Assembly: GCA_030715195.1 (NCBI GenBank)
Contig: JAUYVI010000010.1
Span: forward strand, 117,942 to 181,941
Reading direction: 5' to 3'
From: Dongia sedimenti
Lineage (GTDB): Bacteria; Pseudomonadota; Alphaproteobacteria; Dongiales; Dongiaceae
Length of the DNA stretch: 64,000 nucleotides
Shown: positions 1 to 8,825 of the stretch, one piece after another
Layout: the number at the start of each line of letters is the position of its first letter
Numbering within the stretch: the first letter of the stretch is position 1
Position numbers and translations under genes: made by a program
The notes under the pieces: model-generated
Told to the model about the DNA's origin: nothing
Database searches by the model: none
Seen by the model: only the letters and a program-made list of their open reading frames with translations

Positions 1-1
1 G

Positions 2-523
2 GAGCTGCTGCTGCTCTCGCCCTCCTTCCTGGTGCCGGCGCTGGAACATGACGGGATCAAGGTCTGGGACACCCTGGCGATCGCCGAATACCTCAACGAA
101 ACCTTCCCGCAAGCCGGCCTGCTGCCCGGCGACCGCAAGGCGCGCGCCCATTGCCGCTCGATCTGCGGCGAGATGCATTCCGGCTTCGTCAACCTCCGAT
201 CCTCGCTGCCGATGAACCTCAAGGCGCGGCATCCGGACTTCAAGGTCTGGGCCGGCGCGCAAGGCGACATCGACCGGGTGAAGACGATCTGGCGCGATTG
301 CCTGCAAACCTATGGCGGGCCGTATCTGTTCGGCACGCGGCTGACCGTGGCCGATGCGATGTACGCGCCGGTCTGCGCACGCTTCCACACCTATGATGTG
401 AAGCTCGACGCGGCCTGCGCCGACTACGCCGCGCGCATCCTGGCGCTGCCGCAGATGGTGGAGTGGACCGAAGCCGCCGGGAACGAGCCGGAAGAGGTGC
501 AGGAGCTGGAAGTTGAGTTTTAG
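2..523 (+). CDS. Glutathione S-transferase family protein, 3' part only
   Basis: The reading frame is open from base 2, so the start lies before the window. The first visible residues belong to the end of the thioredoxin-fold N-terminal domain: a VPAL segment and then VWDTLAIAEYLNE, the usual glutathione-contacting strand and helix of bacterial GSTs. The rest is the all-helical C-terminal domain, including a TVADAMYAPV segment that matches the conserved N-capping box and hydrophobic staple region. It probably conjugates or reduces substrates with glutathione in the cytoplasm. The substrate cannot be judged because the catalytic N-terminus is missing. It ends 36 bases before rlmH on the same strand, but nothing ties the two functions together. 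Confidence 0.85.
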   Translation, partial: ELLLLSPSFLVPALEHDGIKVWDTLAIAEYLNETFPQAGLLPGDRKARAHCRSICGEMHSGFVNLRSSLPMNLKARHPDFKVWAGAQGDIDRVKTIWRDCLQTYGGPYLFGTRLTVADAMYAPVCARFHTYDVKLDAACADYAARILALPQMVEWTEAAGNEPEEVQELEVEF

Positions 524-559
524 GACTCCGCCATCACCTCACTCTCGCATCGCACCCCT

Positions 560-1027
560 ATGAAATTCCGCATCATCGCCGTCGGGCGCATCAAGGCCGG
601 GCCGGAGCAGGCGCTCTACGAGCATTACGCCGCTCGGGTGAAGCCGGCGATCGTGTTGAAGGAGGTCGAGGAGAAGCGGCCGCTCTCCTCCGCCGAGTTG
701 AAGGCGCGCGAGGCGGAGCTGCTGCTGGCGGCCCTCGACGAAAGCAAGGGCAAGCGCGCGGTGGTCGTGCTCGACGAGCGCGGCAAGACCCTCGGCAGCC
801 GCGACTTCGCGGCGCGGCTGCAGCGCTTCGAGGATGAGGGCGCCGGCGAGATCGCCTTCCTGATCGGCGGCGCGGATGGGCATGGCGAGGCGGTGCTCGC
901 CCGCGCCGACCTCAAGCTTTCGCTGGGCGCGATGACCTGGCCGCACATGATGGTCCGCGCCATGCTGGCCGAACAGCTCTACCGCGCCCAGGCGATCCTC
1001 GCCGGACACCCCTACCACCGGGACTGA
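560..1027 (+). CDS. rlmH: 23S rRNA (pseudouridine(1915)-N3)-methyltransferase RlmH
   Basis: 155 residues, the usual RlmH length. It is a SPOUT-fold methyltransferase that uses SAM to methylate N3 of pseudouridine 1915 in helix 69 of 23S rRNA, acting on assembled 70S ribosomes. The knot region shows LIGGADGHG at residues 101-109, the family's SAM-binding loop. The C-terminus has the conserved EQLYRAQ segment and ends HPYHRD, the terminal tail used for binding. The ATG at 560 gives the canonical MKFRIIAVGR start. In Rhodospirillales this gene commonly precedes gpmI and the envelope genes, as it does here. Confidence 0.95.
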   Translation: MKFRIIAVGRIKAGPEQALYEHYAARVKPAIVLKEVEEKRPLSSAELKAREAELLLAALDESKGKRAVVVLDERGKTLGSRDFAARLQRFEDEGAGEIAFLIGGADGHGEAVLARADLKLSLGAMTWPHMMVRAMLAEQLYRAQAILAGHPYHRD

Positions 1028-1169
1028 GCGGCCGCATTTCAGCCGCATTTCCGCAATATTTCCGGGCCGATTCAACGGCTTGACGGACCGACAAAGCGCT
1101 GGCGAGCGGTCTCGAACCCGGTTATCACTGACACCATATATGTCCTTCCGGATACTACGAGGCTCCTGC

Positions 1170-2744
1170 ATGCCCGCTCCCCATCGCCCGAAACCCGTCG
1201 TGCTCTGCATCCTGGACGGATGGGGCTATCGCGAGGCGACCGACAACAACGCGATCGCGCTGGCCAAGGGGGTGAACTGGGCGAAGCTGATCAATGAATG
1301 CCCCTGGAGCCTGGTCGATGCCTCGGAGCTCCATGTCGGCCTGCCGCACGGGCAGATGGGCAATTCCGAGGTCGGCCATATGAATCTCGGCGCCGGCCGG
1401 GTCGTCATGCAGGACCTGCCGCGGATCGACCTGGCGATCGACGACGGCAGCCTCGCGCAGAAACCCGAGCTGGCGGCATTCATCGCCAAACTGAAGGCGA
1501 CCAAGGGTGCCTGCCACATGATGGGCCTGCTCTCGCCGGGCGGCGTGCATTCGCACCAGGACCAGATGGCGGCGGTGGCGCGCATCATCGCCGATGCCGG
1601 CGTTCCCGTGGTCGTGCACGGCTTCACCGACGGGCGCGACACCCCGCCCTCGAGTGCGCGCGGCTTCGTGGCGGATTTCGAGCAGAAGATCGCCGGACAT
1701 AAGAACATCAGCTTCGGCACGATCGGCGGGCGCTATTACGGCATGGACCGCGACAAGCGCTGGGAGCGGGTCGAGCTGGCCTACGACGCCTTCCTCGGCG
1801 AATCCGAGTTCAAGGCGCCGACGGCCGATGCCGCCATCGCCGACGGCTATGCGCGCAAGGAGACCGACGAGTTCATCAAGCCGACGCTGATCGGCGGCTT
1901 CACCGGATTCAAGGACGGCGACGGGCTGTTCATGGCGAATTTCCGCGCCGACCGCGCGCGGCAGATCCTGACCGCGTTGCTCGATCCCGCCTTCAAGGAT
2001 TTCGCGCGGAAGCGCGTGGTGCAGTTCGGCGCGGTCCTCGGCATGGTCGAATATTCCAGCGCGCTGGCGAAGCTGATGCCCTGCCTGTTCGCGCCGCAGG
2101 AGATGAGCCATACCTTGGGCCAGATCGTCTCGGAAGCCGGGCTGAAGCAGCTGCGCATCGCCGAGACCGAGAAGTACGCGCATGTGACCTTCTTCTTCAA
2201 CGGCGGCGAGGAGAGACTCTTCCCCGGCGAGGAGCGGATCCTGGTGCCCTCGCCCAAGGTCGCGACCTATGACCTGCAGCCGGAAATGTCGGCCTTCGAA
2301 GTGACCGACCGGCTGGTGGCGGCGATCGAAGCCGACACGTTCGATCTCATCGTGGTCAATTTCGCCAACAGCGACATGGTGGGCCACAGCGGCATTCTCG
2401 AAGCCGCCGAGAAGGCGGTGCTGGCGATCGACAAATGCCTGGGCCGCTTGCGGGAAGCGGTGGAGAAGAAGAACGGCGTTCTGCTGATCACCGCCGATCA
2501 CGGCAATGCCGAGCAGATGGTCGATCCCGTGACCGGCGCGCCGCACACGGCGCATACGCTGAACCGCGTGCCCTTCGTCCTGGTCAACGGCCCGGCTTCG
2601 AACAAGAAGCTCGCCGACGGCCAGCTCGCCGACGTGGCGCCCACGATCCTGGAGCTGATGGGCCTGGAGCAGCCGCGGGAAATGACCGGCCATTCACTGC
2701 TCCACGAAACCAAGGACGAGGCGCTCCGCGCCAGTGCTCAATAG
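1170..2744 (+). CDS. gpmI: 2,3-bisphosphoglycerate-independent phosphoglycerate mutase
   Basis: 524 residues from the ATG at 1170. The frame is open further upstream, but that stretch lacks family similarity. The enzyme interconverts 3- and 2-phosphoglycerate in glycolysis using two Mn(II) ions and a phosphoserine intermediate. Visible motifs are LDGWG with the metal-binding Asp16, GNSEVGH with the nucleophile Ser66, GFTDGRDTPP in the transferase domain, and ADHGNAE near the C-terminus carrying metal ligands. This is the cofactor-independent, alkaline-phosphatase-superfamily type and is unrelated to GpmA. It overlaps the next gene by 11 bases (2734-2744), so translation of the two is probably coupled. 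Confidence 0.96.
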   Translation: MPAPHRPKPVVLCILDGWGYREATDNNAIALAKGVNWAKLINECPWSLVDASELHVGLPHGQMGNSEVGHMNLGAGRVVMQDLPRIDLAIDDGSLAQKPELAAFIAKLKATKGACHMMGLLSPGGVHSHQDQMAAVARIIADAGVPVVVHGFTDGRDTPPSSARGFVADFEQKIAGHKNISFGTIGGRYYGMDRDKRWERVELAYDAFLGESEFKAPTADAAIADGYARKETDEFIKPTLIGGFTGFKDGDGLFMANFRADRARQILTALLDPAFKDFARKRVVQFGAVLGMVEYSSALAKLMPCLFAPQEMSHTLGQIVSEAGLKQLRIAETEKYAHVTFFFNGGEERLFPGEERILVPSPKVATYDLQPEMSAFEVTDRLVAAIEADTFDLIVVNFANSDMVGHSGILEAAEKAVLAIDKCLGRLREAVEKKNGVLLITADHGNAEQMVDPVTGAPHTAHTLNRVPFVLVNGPASNKKLADGQLADVAPTILELMGLEQPREMTGHSLLHETKDEALRASAQ

Positions 2745-4053
2745 ACAACGCGCTCTCCTTCTCGTGACGGCGCTGAGCGGCGTGCTCGGCGCGGCGGCGC
2801 ATGCGCAGACGACACCGACGCCGAAGGAGCTCGACGCGATCCAGAAGCAGATCGAGCAGAGCAAGGCGCAGCAGGAAGAGCTGAAGGCCAAGGCCGAGGC
2901 GCTCGACAAGGAGATCGCCGGCCTGCAGGCCGCGGCGGTCAAGGCCGCGCATGAGGTGCAGGACACCGAGAGCCAAGTGACCGAGCTCGAGGACACGCTG
3001 GCGGCGCTGTCGGACGAGGAGCAGGAGAAGTCCACGGCGCTCGAGGCCGAGCGCGCGCGGCTGACCCAGGCGGTGCTGGCTTTGCAGCGGCTCTCGACCC
3101 AGCCGCGCGAGGCGCTGCTGTTCTCCTCCGAGACGCCGATCGACGCCGCGCGCAGCGCGCGGCTGCTCGGGATCATCACGCCGGAGCTCGACGCCCGGGC
3201 GCGGTCGCTGCAGAGCGACTTGAACGAGCTCCACGAGATGCGCGAGCAGATGGCGCAGGAGCGCGACCAGCTCGCCAAGGCTGTCACCAAGCTTGCAAAG
3301 GAAAACGATCGGCTCTCGGATCTGATCCGCAAGAAGGGCCAGGCGCAGAAATCGACCCTGGCCGAGAGCGCCTCGGCCCAGAGCAAGCTGGAGAAACTCG
3401 CCGGGCAGGCCAAAAATCTCCAAGATTTGATCGACCGGCTGAACAAGGCCAAGGCCGAGACCGGCCCGGCCGCGGCGCCCGCTCCGGCCAACCAGCAGGT
3501 CGCCTCCGCCGCGGCACCCGGCAATGCCGCCACGGCCGCGCAGCGCATGCAGCAGCCGGCCAATTTCCGCAATTTCCCGGATGCCGGGCGGATCGAGGCC
3601 AAGAATCCGATTTTCGCGCCCGCGCGCGGGCGAATTATGACCCATTTCGGCGATCCCACGGATACCGGGGGCCAGTCCAAGGGTTTGGTGCTGGAGACCC
3701 GGCCGGGGGCCCAGATCGTGGCGCCGTTCGACGGGCGCATCGCCTTCGAAGGACCGTTCCGCTCCTATGGCCAAATATTGATCATTGAACACGGCGGCGG
3801 GTATCATACTGTGCTCGCCGGATTGGACCGGGTCGATGCCGTGGTCGGCCAGTGGCTGCTCGCCGGCGAACCGGTGGGCTCCATGGCCCCGGTCGGTGCG
3901 CCGCTGTATGCACTGAAAAGTGCAGAAGGGGGCAGCGGAGACATATCGCCGGCAGGTCGCCCGAAACTCTATCTGGAGCTGCGCCGGAACGGACAGCCGG
4001 TTGATCCCGTTCCCTGGTTCGGCGCCGCCGTTACACAAGCCGTCAACAAATAA
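2734..4053 (+). CDS. EnvC-like murein hydrolase activator with degenerate LytM domain
   Basis: 439 residues from a GTG inside the end of gpmI. A short signal peptide ends near AAAHA at about residue 24. A long coiled coil rich in Glu, Lys, Gln and Ala follows to about residue 235, then an Ala/Pro linker, then an M23/LytM domain from about residue 293. The metal site is degenerate: the usual HxxxD region reads KGLVLET, and the final HxH is reduced to HTVLAGL. That is the pattern of EnvC-type proteins, which activate septal amidases instead of cutting peptidoglycan themselves. It probably acts in the periplasm at cell division, and the neighbouring ctpA and yibQ-like genes form the usual envelope cluster. 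Function is inferred from family and order. Confidence 0.85.
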   Translation: MLNRQRALLLVTALSGVLGAAAHAQTTPTPKELDAIQKQIEQSKAQQEELKAKAEALDKEIAGLQAAAVKAAHEVQDTESQVTELEDTLAALSDEEQEKSTALEAERARLTQAVLALQRLSTQPREALLFSSETPIDAARSARLLGIITPELDARARSLQSDLNELHEMREQMAQERDQLAKAVTKLAKENDRLSDLIRKKGQAQKSTLAESASAQSKLEKLAGQAKNLQDLIDRLNKAKAETGPAAAPAPANQQVASAAAPGNAATAAQRMQQPANFRNFPDAGRIEAKNPIFAPARGRIMTHFGDPTDTGGQSKGLVLETRPGAQIVAPFDGRIAFEGPFRSYGQILIIEHGGGYHTVLAGLDRVDAVVGQWLLAGEPVGSMAPVGAPLYALKSAEGGSGDISPAGRPKLYLELRRNGQPVDPVPWFGAAVTQAVNK

Positions 4054-4067
4054 AGGTCAATGATCCG

Positions 4068-5531
4068 ATGTTCCGCACTTCGCTCTTAGCCACCGCTGCA
4101 TTGATCGGCGGCGTGGCGATCGGTGCCTTCGCCCTTCGCCCGGACCTGGTCTCGGCCCAATCCGTCACCGCCGAGAAGTCGGACGGCGACACCAATACCT
4201 ACGAGCAGCTGAATCTGTTCGGCGAAGTGTTCGAGCGCATCCGCTCGAGCTATGTCGAGCCGGTGAAGGACGACGCGCTGGTCGAGAGCGCCATCAACGG
4301 CATGCTCTCGGGCCTCGATCCGCACTCCTCCTACATGAACGCCAAGGATTACGGCGACATGCAGATCCAGACCAAGGGTGAGTTCGGCGGCCTCGGCATC
4401 GAGGTCACCATGCAGGACGGCCTGATCAAGGTGGTGTCGCCGATGGACGACACGCCGGCCGCCAAGGCCGGCATGCAGCCGAACGACCTCATCTCGCATA
4501 TCGACGGCGACCCGGTGCTGGGCCTCAGCCTCAACCAGGCGGTGGACAAGATGCGCGGCGAGATCGGCTCGTCGATCACGCTGACCGTGATCCGCGGCAA
4601 CCAGGATCCGTTCGACGTCACCATGAAGCGCGCGGTCATCACCTTGAAGTCGGTGCGCTGGGAGATGGAGCCGAACAACATCGGCTATGTCCGCATCACC
4701 AGCTTCAGCGAGCAGACCGACAGCGGGCTGAAGAGCGCCATCGCCGCGATCAAGACCGCTTCCAAGGGCAACCTGACCGGCCTGGTGCTGGACCTGCGCA
4801 ACAACCCCGGCGGCCTGCTCGACCAGGCGATCGCGGTGTCCGACGATTTCCTCGACAAGGGCGAGATCGTCTCGACCCGCGGCCGCAATCCCGATGACGG
4901 CCAGCGCTGGAACGCCGAAGGCGGCGACCTGCTGGAAGGCAAGCCGGTGATCGTGCTGATCAACGGCGGCTCCGCCTCGGCCTCGGAGATCGTCTCCGGC
5001 GCGCTGCAGGACCATCACCGCGCGATCCTGATGGGCACCCGGTCGTTCGGCAAAGGCTCGGTGCAGTCGATCATCCCGATCCCGAACCACGGCGCCATCC
5101 GCCTCACCACGGCGCGCTACTACACGCCCAGCGGCCGCTCGATCCAGGCCAAGGGCATCGATCCCGATATCGTCGTCGAGCCGGCGAAGATCGAGACCCA
5201 GGACGACAACGGCAAGCATGAGGCGGATCTCCGCGGCGCGCTCGCCAATCCGGACGACGCGCAGAAGAAGGCGCCGGAGATCAACAACCAGCCGGCCAAT
5301 CCGCAGCCGGGCGGCGAGAACCAGGACGGCGCCCAGCCCGAGAGCAAGAAGGACGCGCCGCCGGCCAACACCCAGCCGGGCACCAATATCGACCAGTCGC
5401 AGCAGAAGCCCCATGTCGGATCGGAGAAGATCGCGATCACCGATCCGGAGAAGGACTATCAGCTCGCGCGCGCGCTCGACCTGCTCCAGGGCCTGGCCCT
5501 GGTGAAGACCGGCGAGGCCTCGGCGAACTAA
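4068..5531 (+). CDS. ctpA: Carboxy-terminal processing serine protease (S41 family)
   Basis: 487 residues with an N-terminal signal sequence (about residues 1-31) for export to the periplasm. A PDZ domain spans roughly residues 100-180 and is followed by the S41 tail-specific protease core. The Ser/Lys dyad can be placed: Ser304 in GSASASE and Lys329 in SFGKGSVQ, 25 residues apart, as in Prc-type enzymes. The segment from about residue 385 to 460 is Pro/Gln/Asn-rich and probably disordered. The protease trims or degrades envelope proteins from their C-termini. It starts 14 bases after the EnvC-like gene, and a perfect GC hairpin follows its stop. Confidence 0.93.
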   Translation: MFRTSLLATAALIGGVAIGAFALRPDLVSAQSVTAEKSDGDTNTYEQLNLFGEVFERIRSSYVEPVKDDALVESAINGMLSGLDPHSSYMNAKDYGDMQIQTKGEFGGLGIEVTMQDGLIKVVSPMDDTPAAKAGMQPNDLISHIDGDPVLGLSLNQAVDKMRGEIGSSITLTVIRGNQDPFDVTMKRAVITLKSVRWEMEPNNIGYVRITSFSEQTDSGLKSAIAAIKTASKGNLTGLVLDLRNNPGGLLDQAIAVSDDFLDKGEIVSTRGRNPDDGQRWNAEGGDLLEGKPVIVLINGGSASASEIVSGALQDHHRAILMGTRSFGKGSVQSIIPIPNHGAIRLTTARYYTPSGRSIQAKGIDPDIVVEPAKIETQDDNGKHEADLRGALANPDDAQKKAPEINNQPANPQPGGENQDGAQPESKKDAPPANTQPGTNIDQSQQKPHVGSEKIAITDPEKDYQLARALDLLQGLALVKTGEASAN

Positions 5532-5538
5532 GACGCAA

Positions 5539-5563
5539 GCCGGGCGGATCGGCTCCGCCCGGC
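5539..5563 (+). terminator. Strong hairpin after ctpA, terminator or attenuator
   Basis: A perfect 10-base inverted repeat (GCCGGGCGGA / TCCGCCCGGC) with a 5-base loop lies 8 bases after the ctpA stop and 11 bases before the next start. No T-run follows, so it may act as a partial terminator, an mRNA-stabilising structure or a block on the downstream ribosome site. Confidence 0.5.
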
Positions 5564-5573
5564 CGCCTCCCGC

Positions 5574-6626
5574 ATGCGACACGAGAGAGAACGAGAATCC
5601 GGAATCGGCCGCTGGCTTCTGTTGGCGGCCGTTCTTCTGATTGCTGGCGCCGGCGCCGGCCTCTATTTCGCCGGCGACCGGGTTTCCGAGCAACTCCATC
5701 TCTGGCTCGCCAGCAGCGGCGGCGGCGATCTCGCCGCGGTCCCGCAGCCGCGCACCGCCACGCCGTCGGCGGATCCTTCCGCTCTGACCGAGATGCCGGC
5801 GCTGGCGACCACCGCCGGCGCCACGCCGGAGAGCTGGCCGGATCTCTCCCCCGCCGACCTGCTGGCCCAGACCGCCGCGCTCGGTGAGCGGTCGCTGAAG
5901 GACACCGCTTTCGATCAGCCGCCCTGGCGCCGCTTCGCCCGGCCGTTCACGGCACCGGAGGGAAGGCCGCGGCTCGGGCTGCTGGTCACCGGGCTCGGCA
6001 TCGATCGCGCGGTGACTGCGGCGGCGATCGCCGGCCTGCCGCCCGACGTCTCGCTGAGCTTCGACCCCTATGCGGCGGATCTCGCCGACTGGATCGCCGC
6101 CGCCCGCGCGTTCGGCCATGAGGCGCTGGTCGACCTGCCGCTGCAATCCAAGGACAAGCACGCGCTCGGGGCCAGCGGCCTGCTGATCGGGTTGAATGCG
6201 GACGAAACGGCGCGCCGGATCGGTGCGATCACGGACTCCGCGCCGTCGGTGCTCGGCTTCGCCGGAGCAGGCGGCGACGCGCTGCTGCTGGACGACACGG
6301 CGGCCGGCATGGTGACGGATGAGATCGCGCGGCTGGGCCTCGCCTTCATCGACGCCAGCGGCGAGCCGATGAGCCTGGCCCTGCCGGCGGCGAAGCAAAG
6401 CGATCTCGCCGCGGCGCGCGGCGATGTCATCCTCGATGCGCGCCCGTCCCGCACCGCGATCACGGAACGACTTGCGGCGGCGGCCGAGGTCGCGCAAGAA
6501 CAAGGGCGCGCGCTGGCGGTGGCGCGGGCCACCCCCGTGACGATCACGGTGCTGGCGGATTGGCTGCGCCGGCTCGACGACCGGGGACCGGTCCCGGCGC
6601 CGGCCAGCGCTTTGTTGCAGAGATGA
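5574..6626 (+). CDS. Divergent polysaccharide deacetylase family protein (YibQ-like)
   Basis: 350 residues. The start is basic and polar, with one membrane segment at about residues 11-33, then a low-complexity linker to about residue 120 and a domain of about 220 residues resembling the divergent polysaccharide deacetylase (YibQ) family. Recognisable segments are RLGLLVTGLGIDRAVT, LPPDVSLSFDPYA and EALVDLPLQS, which match the family's strands. YibQ proteins sit with envC and ctpA in many proteobacteria and are thought to act on peptidoglycan or its remnants in the periplasm; the exact reaction is not established. The stop at 6626 is one base from the rppH start. Confidence 0.85.
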   Translation: MRHERERESGIGRWLLLAAVLLIAGAGAGLYFAGDRVSEQLHLWLASSGGGDLAAVPQPRTATPSADPSALTEMPALATTAGATPESWPDLSPADLLAQTAALGERSLKDTAFDQPPWRRFARPFTAPEGRPRLGLLVTGLGIDRAVTAAAIAGLPPDVSLSFDPYAADLADWIAAARAFGHEALVDLPLQSKDKHALGASGLLIGLNADETARRIGAITDSAPSVLGFAGAGGDALLLDDTAAGMVTDEIARLGLAFIDASGEPMSLALPAAKQSDLAAARGDVILDARPSRTAITERLAAAAEVAQEQGRALAVARATPVTITVLADWLRRLDDRGPVPAPASALLQR

Positions 6627-6627
6627 G

Positions 6628-7131
6628 ATGATGGGCAAGGACAAAGCGAAGAAGAAGACCAAAGATGGCGCTGCGCTGCCCTATCGGCGTGGCGTCGGCA
6701 TCGCGCTGTTCAACCGCACGGGCCAGGTCTTTGTCGCGCAACGGCTCGACAGCCCCGGCCCCGCCTGGCAGATGCCCCAAGGCGGCATCGACAAGGGCGA
6801 GGCGCCGCTCGACGCCGCCTGGCGCGAGCTGCAGGAGGAGACCGGCGTCACCAGCGCCGCGCTGCTGGCGGAAAGCAAAGGGTGGCTGAGCTACGATCTG
6901 CCACCGGAGCTCGCCGCGACACTGTGGAAGGGCAAGTATCGCGGCCAGGAGCAGAAATGGTACGCCTTCCGCTTCACCGGCGACGAAAGCGAGATCGACA
7001 TCGAAGGCGAGCATCCGGAATTCTCGGCCTGGAAATGGGTCGACTTCCGCCAGGTGCCGAACCTGATCGTCCCGTTCAAGCGCGTGCTTTATGACAAGGT
7101 CGTGCTGGAGTTCGGGCACCTGGCTTCATAG
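6628..7131 (+). CDS. rppH: RNA pyrophosphohydrolase RppH (Nudix)
   Basis: 167 residues. RppH removes pyrophosphate from the 5' triphosphate end of mRNA and so opens it to RNase E decay. The Nudix box is complete at about residues 52-74: GGIDKGE, then REL, then QEETGV, with the metal-binding glutamates. The upstream segment PAWQMPQGG is typical of the RppH/IalA group. Two ATGs stand in tandem at 6628 and 6631; the first almost abuts the previous stop, so the pair is probably translationally coupled. A Lys-rich start (GKDKAKKKTK) precedes the domain. Confidence 0.93.
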   Translation: MMGKDKAKKKTKDGAALPYRRGVGIALFNRTGQVFVAQRLDSPGPAWQMPQGGIDKGEAPLDAAWRELQEETGVTSAALLAESKGWLSYDLPPELAATLWKGKYRGQEQKWYAFRFTGDESEIDIEGEHPEFSAWKWVDFRQVPNLIVPFKRVLYDKVVLEFGHLAS

Positions 7132-8673
7132 TCAGGCCGCCGCCGGCGTCTTCAGCACGGTGGCTGCGATGTGTTCGGCGACGCGCACCGCCTGGGCGAC
7201 CACGGTCAGCGACGGATTGAATCCAGTCGAGCTCGGCAGGAACGAAGCATCGACGACGTAGAGGTTGTCGACATCCCAGACCCGGCAATAGGGGTCGAGC
7301 ACCGAACTCGCGGGATCGGTGCCGAAGCGCGCGGTGCCGCATTGATGCATGGCGACCGTGATGTCCATCTTCTGGGTGATGATGATCGGGAAGCCGATCG
7401 AACGCATCAGCTTCGACCAATGCCGCACCAGCTCGGTGTGGGATTTGAGATTGTTGGGCGTATAGCTGACGCGGATCGTGCCGTCGCCATCCACGGTGAC
7501 CCGGTTCTCGGGATCGGGCAGGTCCTCCGACATGATCCACCAATCGACCGAGCGCTCGGCGAAGCGGTTCATCAGCCATTCCGGCACGAAGCGGGTGTTG
7601 GCGGTGAGCATGCCGCCCTGCAGTTTGCCGAGCCCCTGCACATTGCCCAGTGGATAGGGCCGCACCGTATTGGCCAGGTAGAAATCGTTGATGCAGAGCG
7701 ACTTCTGGAACACCACCGGATTCCGGCGCAGCGGATTGATCGCCATCATCGCGGTGTTGTTGTGCGCCATGTAGTTGCGGCCAAGCTGGTCCGACCCGTT
7801 ATTGCCGAGGCCGCGCGGATGGCGGTCGGTCGCCGAGCGCAGCAGCAGGGCCGTCGAGTTGATGGCGCCGGCCGCGGAGATGAAGAGGTCGCCTTTGATC
7901 GTCAGCGGCGCGCCATTGTGGCGAGCATCGATGCCGATCACCTTGCGCCCCGAAGCGTCGGTCAGCAGGCGCTCGACCTTGGTGTCGAGGATGAGATCGA
8001 CCTTGCCGCTCCGCAAGGCGGGGCCGATCAGCCGCAGCTCCGCGTCGTTCTTGGCGCCGAGCTTGCAGGCGAAGCCGTCGCAGGTGGCGCAGCGGATGCA
8101 GGTGCCGCCGTCGTGCCGGTCGATGGCGATCGGCAGCGGGAACGGCCGCAGGCCTTTGGCGCGCAGCTTCGCCGCGATCGCCTCGATGACCGGTTCATGG
8201 CCGATCGGCGGATGCGGCATCGGACCGGAACGCGGCGGCTCGATCGGATCGGCCCCGGCCAGGCCATGCGTGCCCATCAGCCGCTCGGCGATATCGTAAT
8301 ACGGCGCCAGCTCCCCATAGCGGATCGGCCATGCGGGTGCCACGCCGCCCTCATGCTCCAGCACCTCGAAATCCTGCGCCCGGAATCGCACCGTCGCGGC
8401 GCCGAAGAATTTCGAGTTGCCGCCGACATAGTAATAGGTGGAAGGGTTGAACGTCTTGCCGTCCCGGTCGCGCCAGGTTTCCTTGGCGGTGTATTTCTTG
8501 TCGTGGAACACCGCCTTGACCGACCAGTTGTCGGCCTCGCGCGGCAGGTAGTTGCCGCGCTCGATCACCAGCACCGAGGCGCCCGCTTCCGCGAGACGAT
8601 TCGCCATCGCACCGCCGCCGACTCCGGCGCCGACGATCACGACGTCGTAGAATTCCTTGATGATGTTCGTCAC
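7132..8673 (-). CDS. GMC family oxidoreductase with a four-cysteine cluster
   Basis: About 513 residues from the GTG at 8673, which has a GGGGGA Shine-Dalgarno; an upstream GTG at 8694 lacks one. The FAD-binding N-terminus reads [12 protein letters not shown], and the C-terminus has the GMC signature region with HQCGTARFG and [11 protein letters not shown] segment with four cysteines (about residues 192, 195, 198 and 203: CxxCxxCDGFxxC) lies mid-protein, a feature of a subgroup of bacterial GMC dehydrogenases. It probably oxidises an alcohol or sugar and passes electrons to a carrier. No cytochrome or small subunit is adjacent, so the acceptor is unknown. It converges on rppH with no spare base. 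Confidence 0.85.
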   Translation of the reverse strand: MTNIIKEFYDVVIVGAGVGGGAMANRLAEAGASVLVIERGNYLPREADNWSVKAVFHDKKYTAKETWRDRDGKTFNPSTYYYVGGNSKFFGAATVRFRAQDFEVLEHEGGVAPAWPIRYGELAPYYDIAERLMGTHGLAGADPIEPPRSGPMPHPPIGHEPVIEAIAAKLRAKGLRPFPLPIAIDRHDGGTCIRCATCDGFACKLGAKNDAELRLIGPALRSGKVDLILDTKVERLLTDASGRKVIGIDARHNGAPLTIKGDLFISAAGAINSTALLLRSATDRHPRGLGNNGSDQLGRNYMAHNNTAMMAINPLRRNPVVFQKSLCINDFYLANTVRPYPLGNVQGLGKLQGGMLTANTRFVPEWLMNRFAERSVDWWIMSEDLPDPENRVTVDGDGTIRVSYTPNNLKSHTELVRHWSKLMRSIGFPIIITQKMDITVAMHQCGTARFGTDPASSVLDPYCRVWDVDNLYVVDASFLPSSTGFNPSLTVVAQAVRVAEHIAATVLKTPAAA

Positions 8674-8825
8674 GTTTCCCCCCGGTTTCCCCACAGATTG
8701 CCCCGGCAGCCCACGCCCATCAAGTCGCCGTCTCTGTCAATCTTCCTTTGGCCTTGAGCCCCTACCGGTGCCAAGCTAGAAGACCGGCCCGCCTTTTCAC
8801 TCCGGACTTTTCCAAGGGTGTTTGT

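Noticed and set aside
1155..2693. Long open frame on the minus strand opposite gpmI (about 510 codons), and similar ones opposite ctpA-yibQ (4086-6662) and uvrC (18260-20455)
   Set aside because: They are antisense to well-supported genes, have low-complexity Arg/Gly/His/Asp/Leu-rich composition typical of mirrored GC-rich codons, and show no family motifs.
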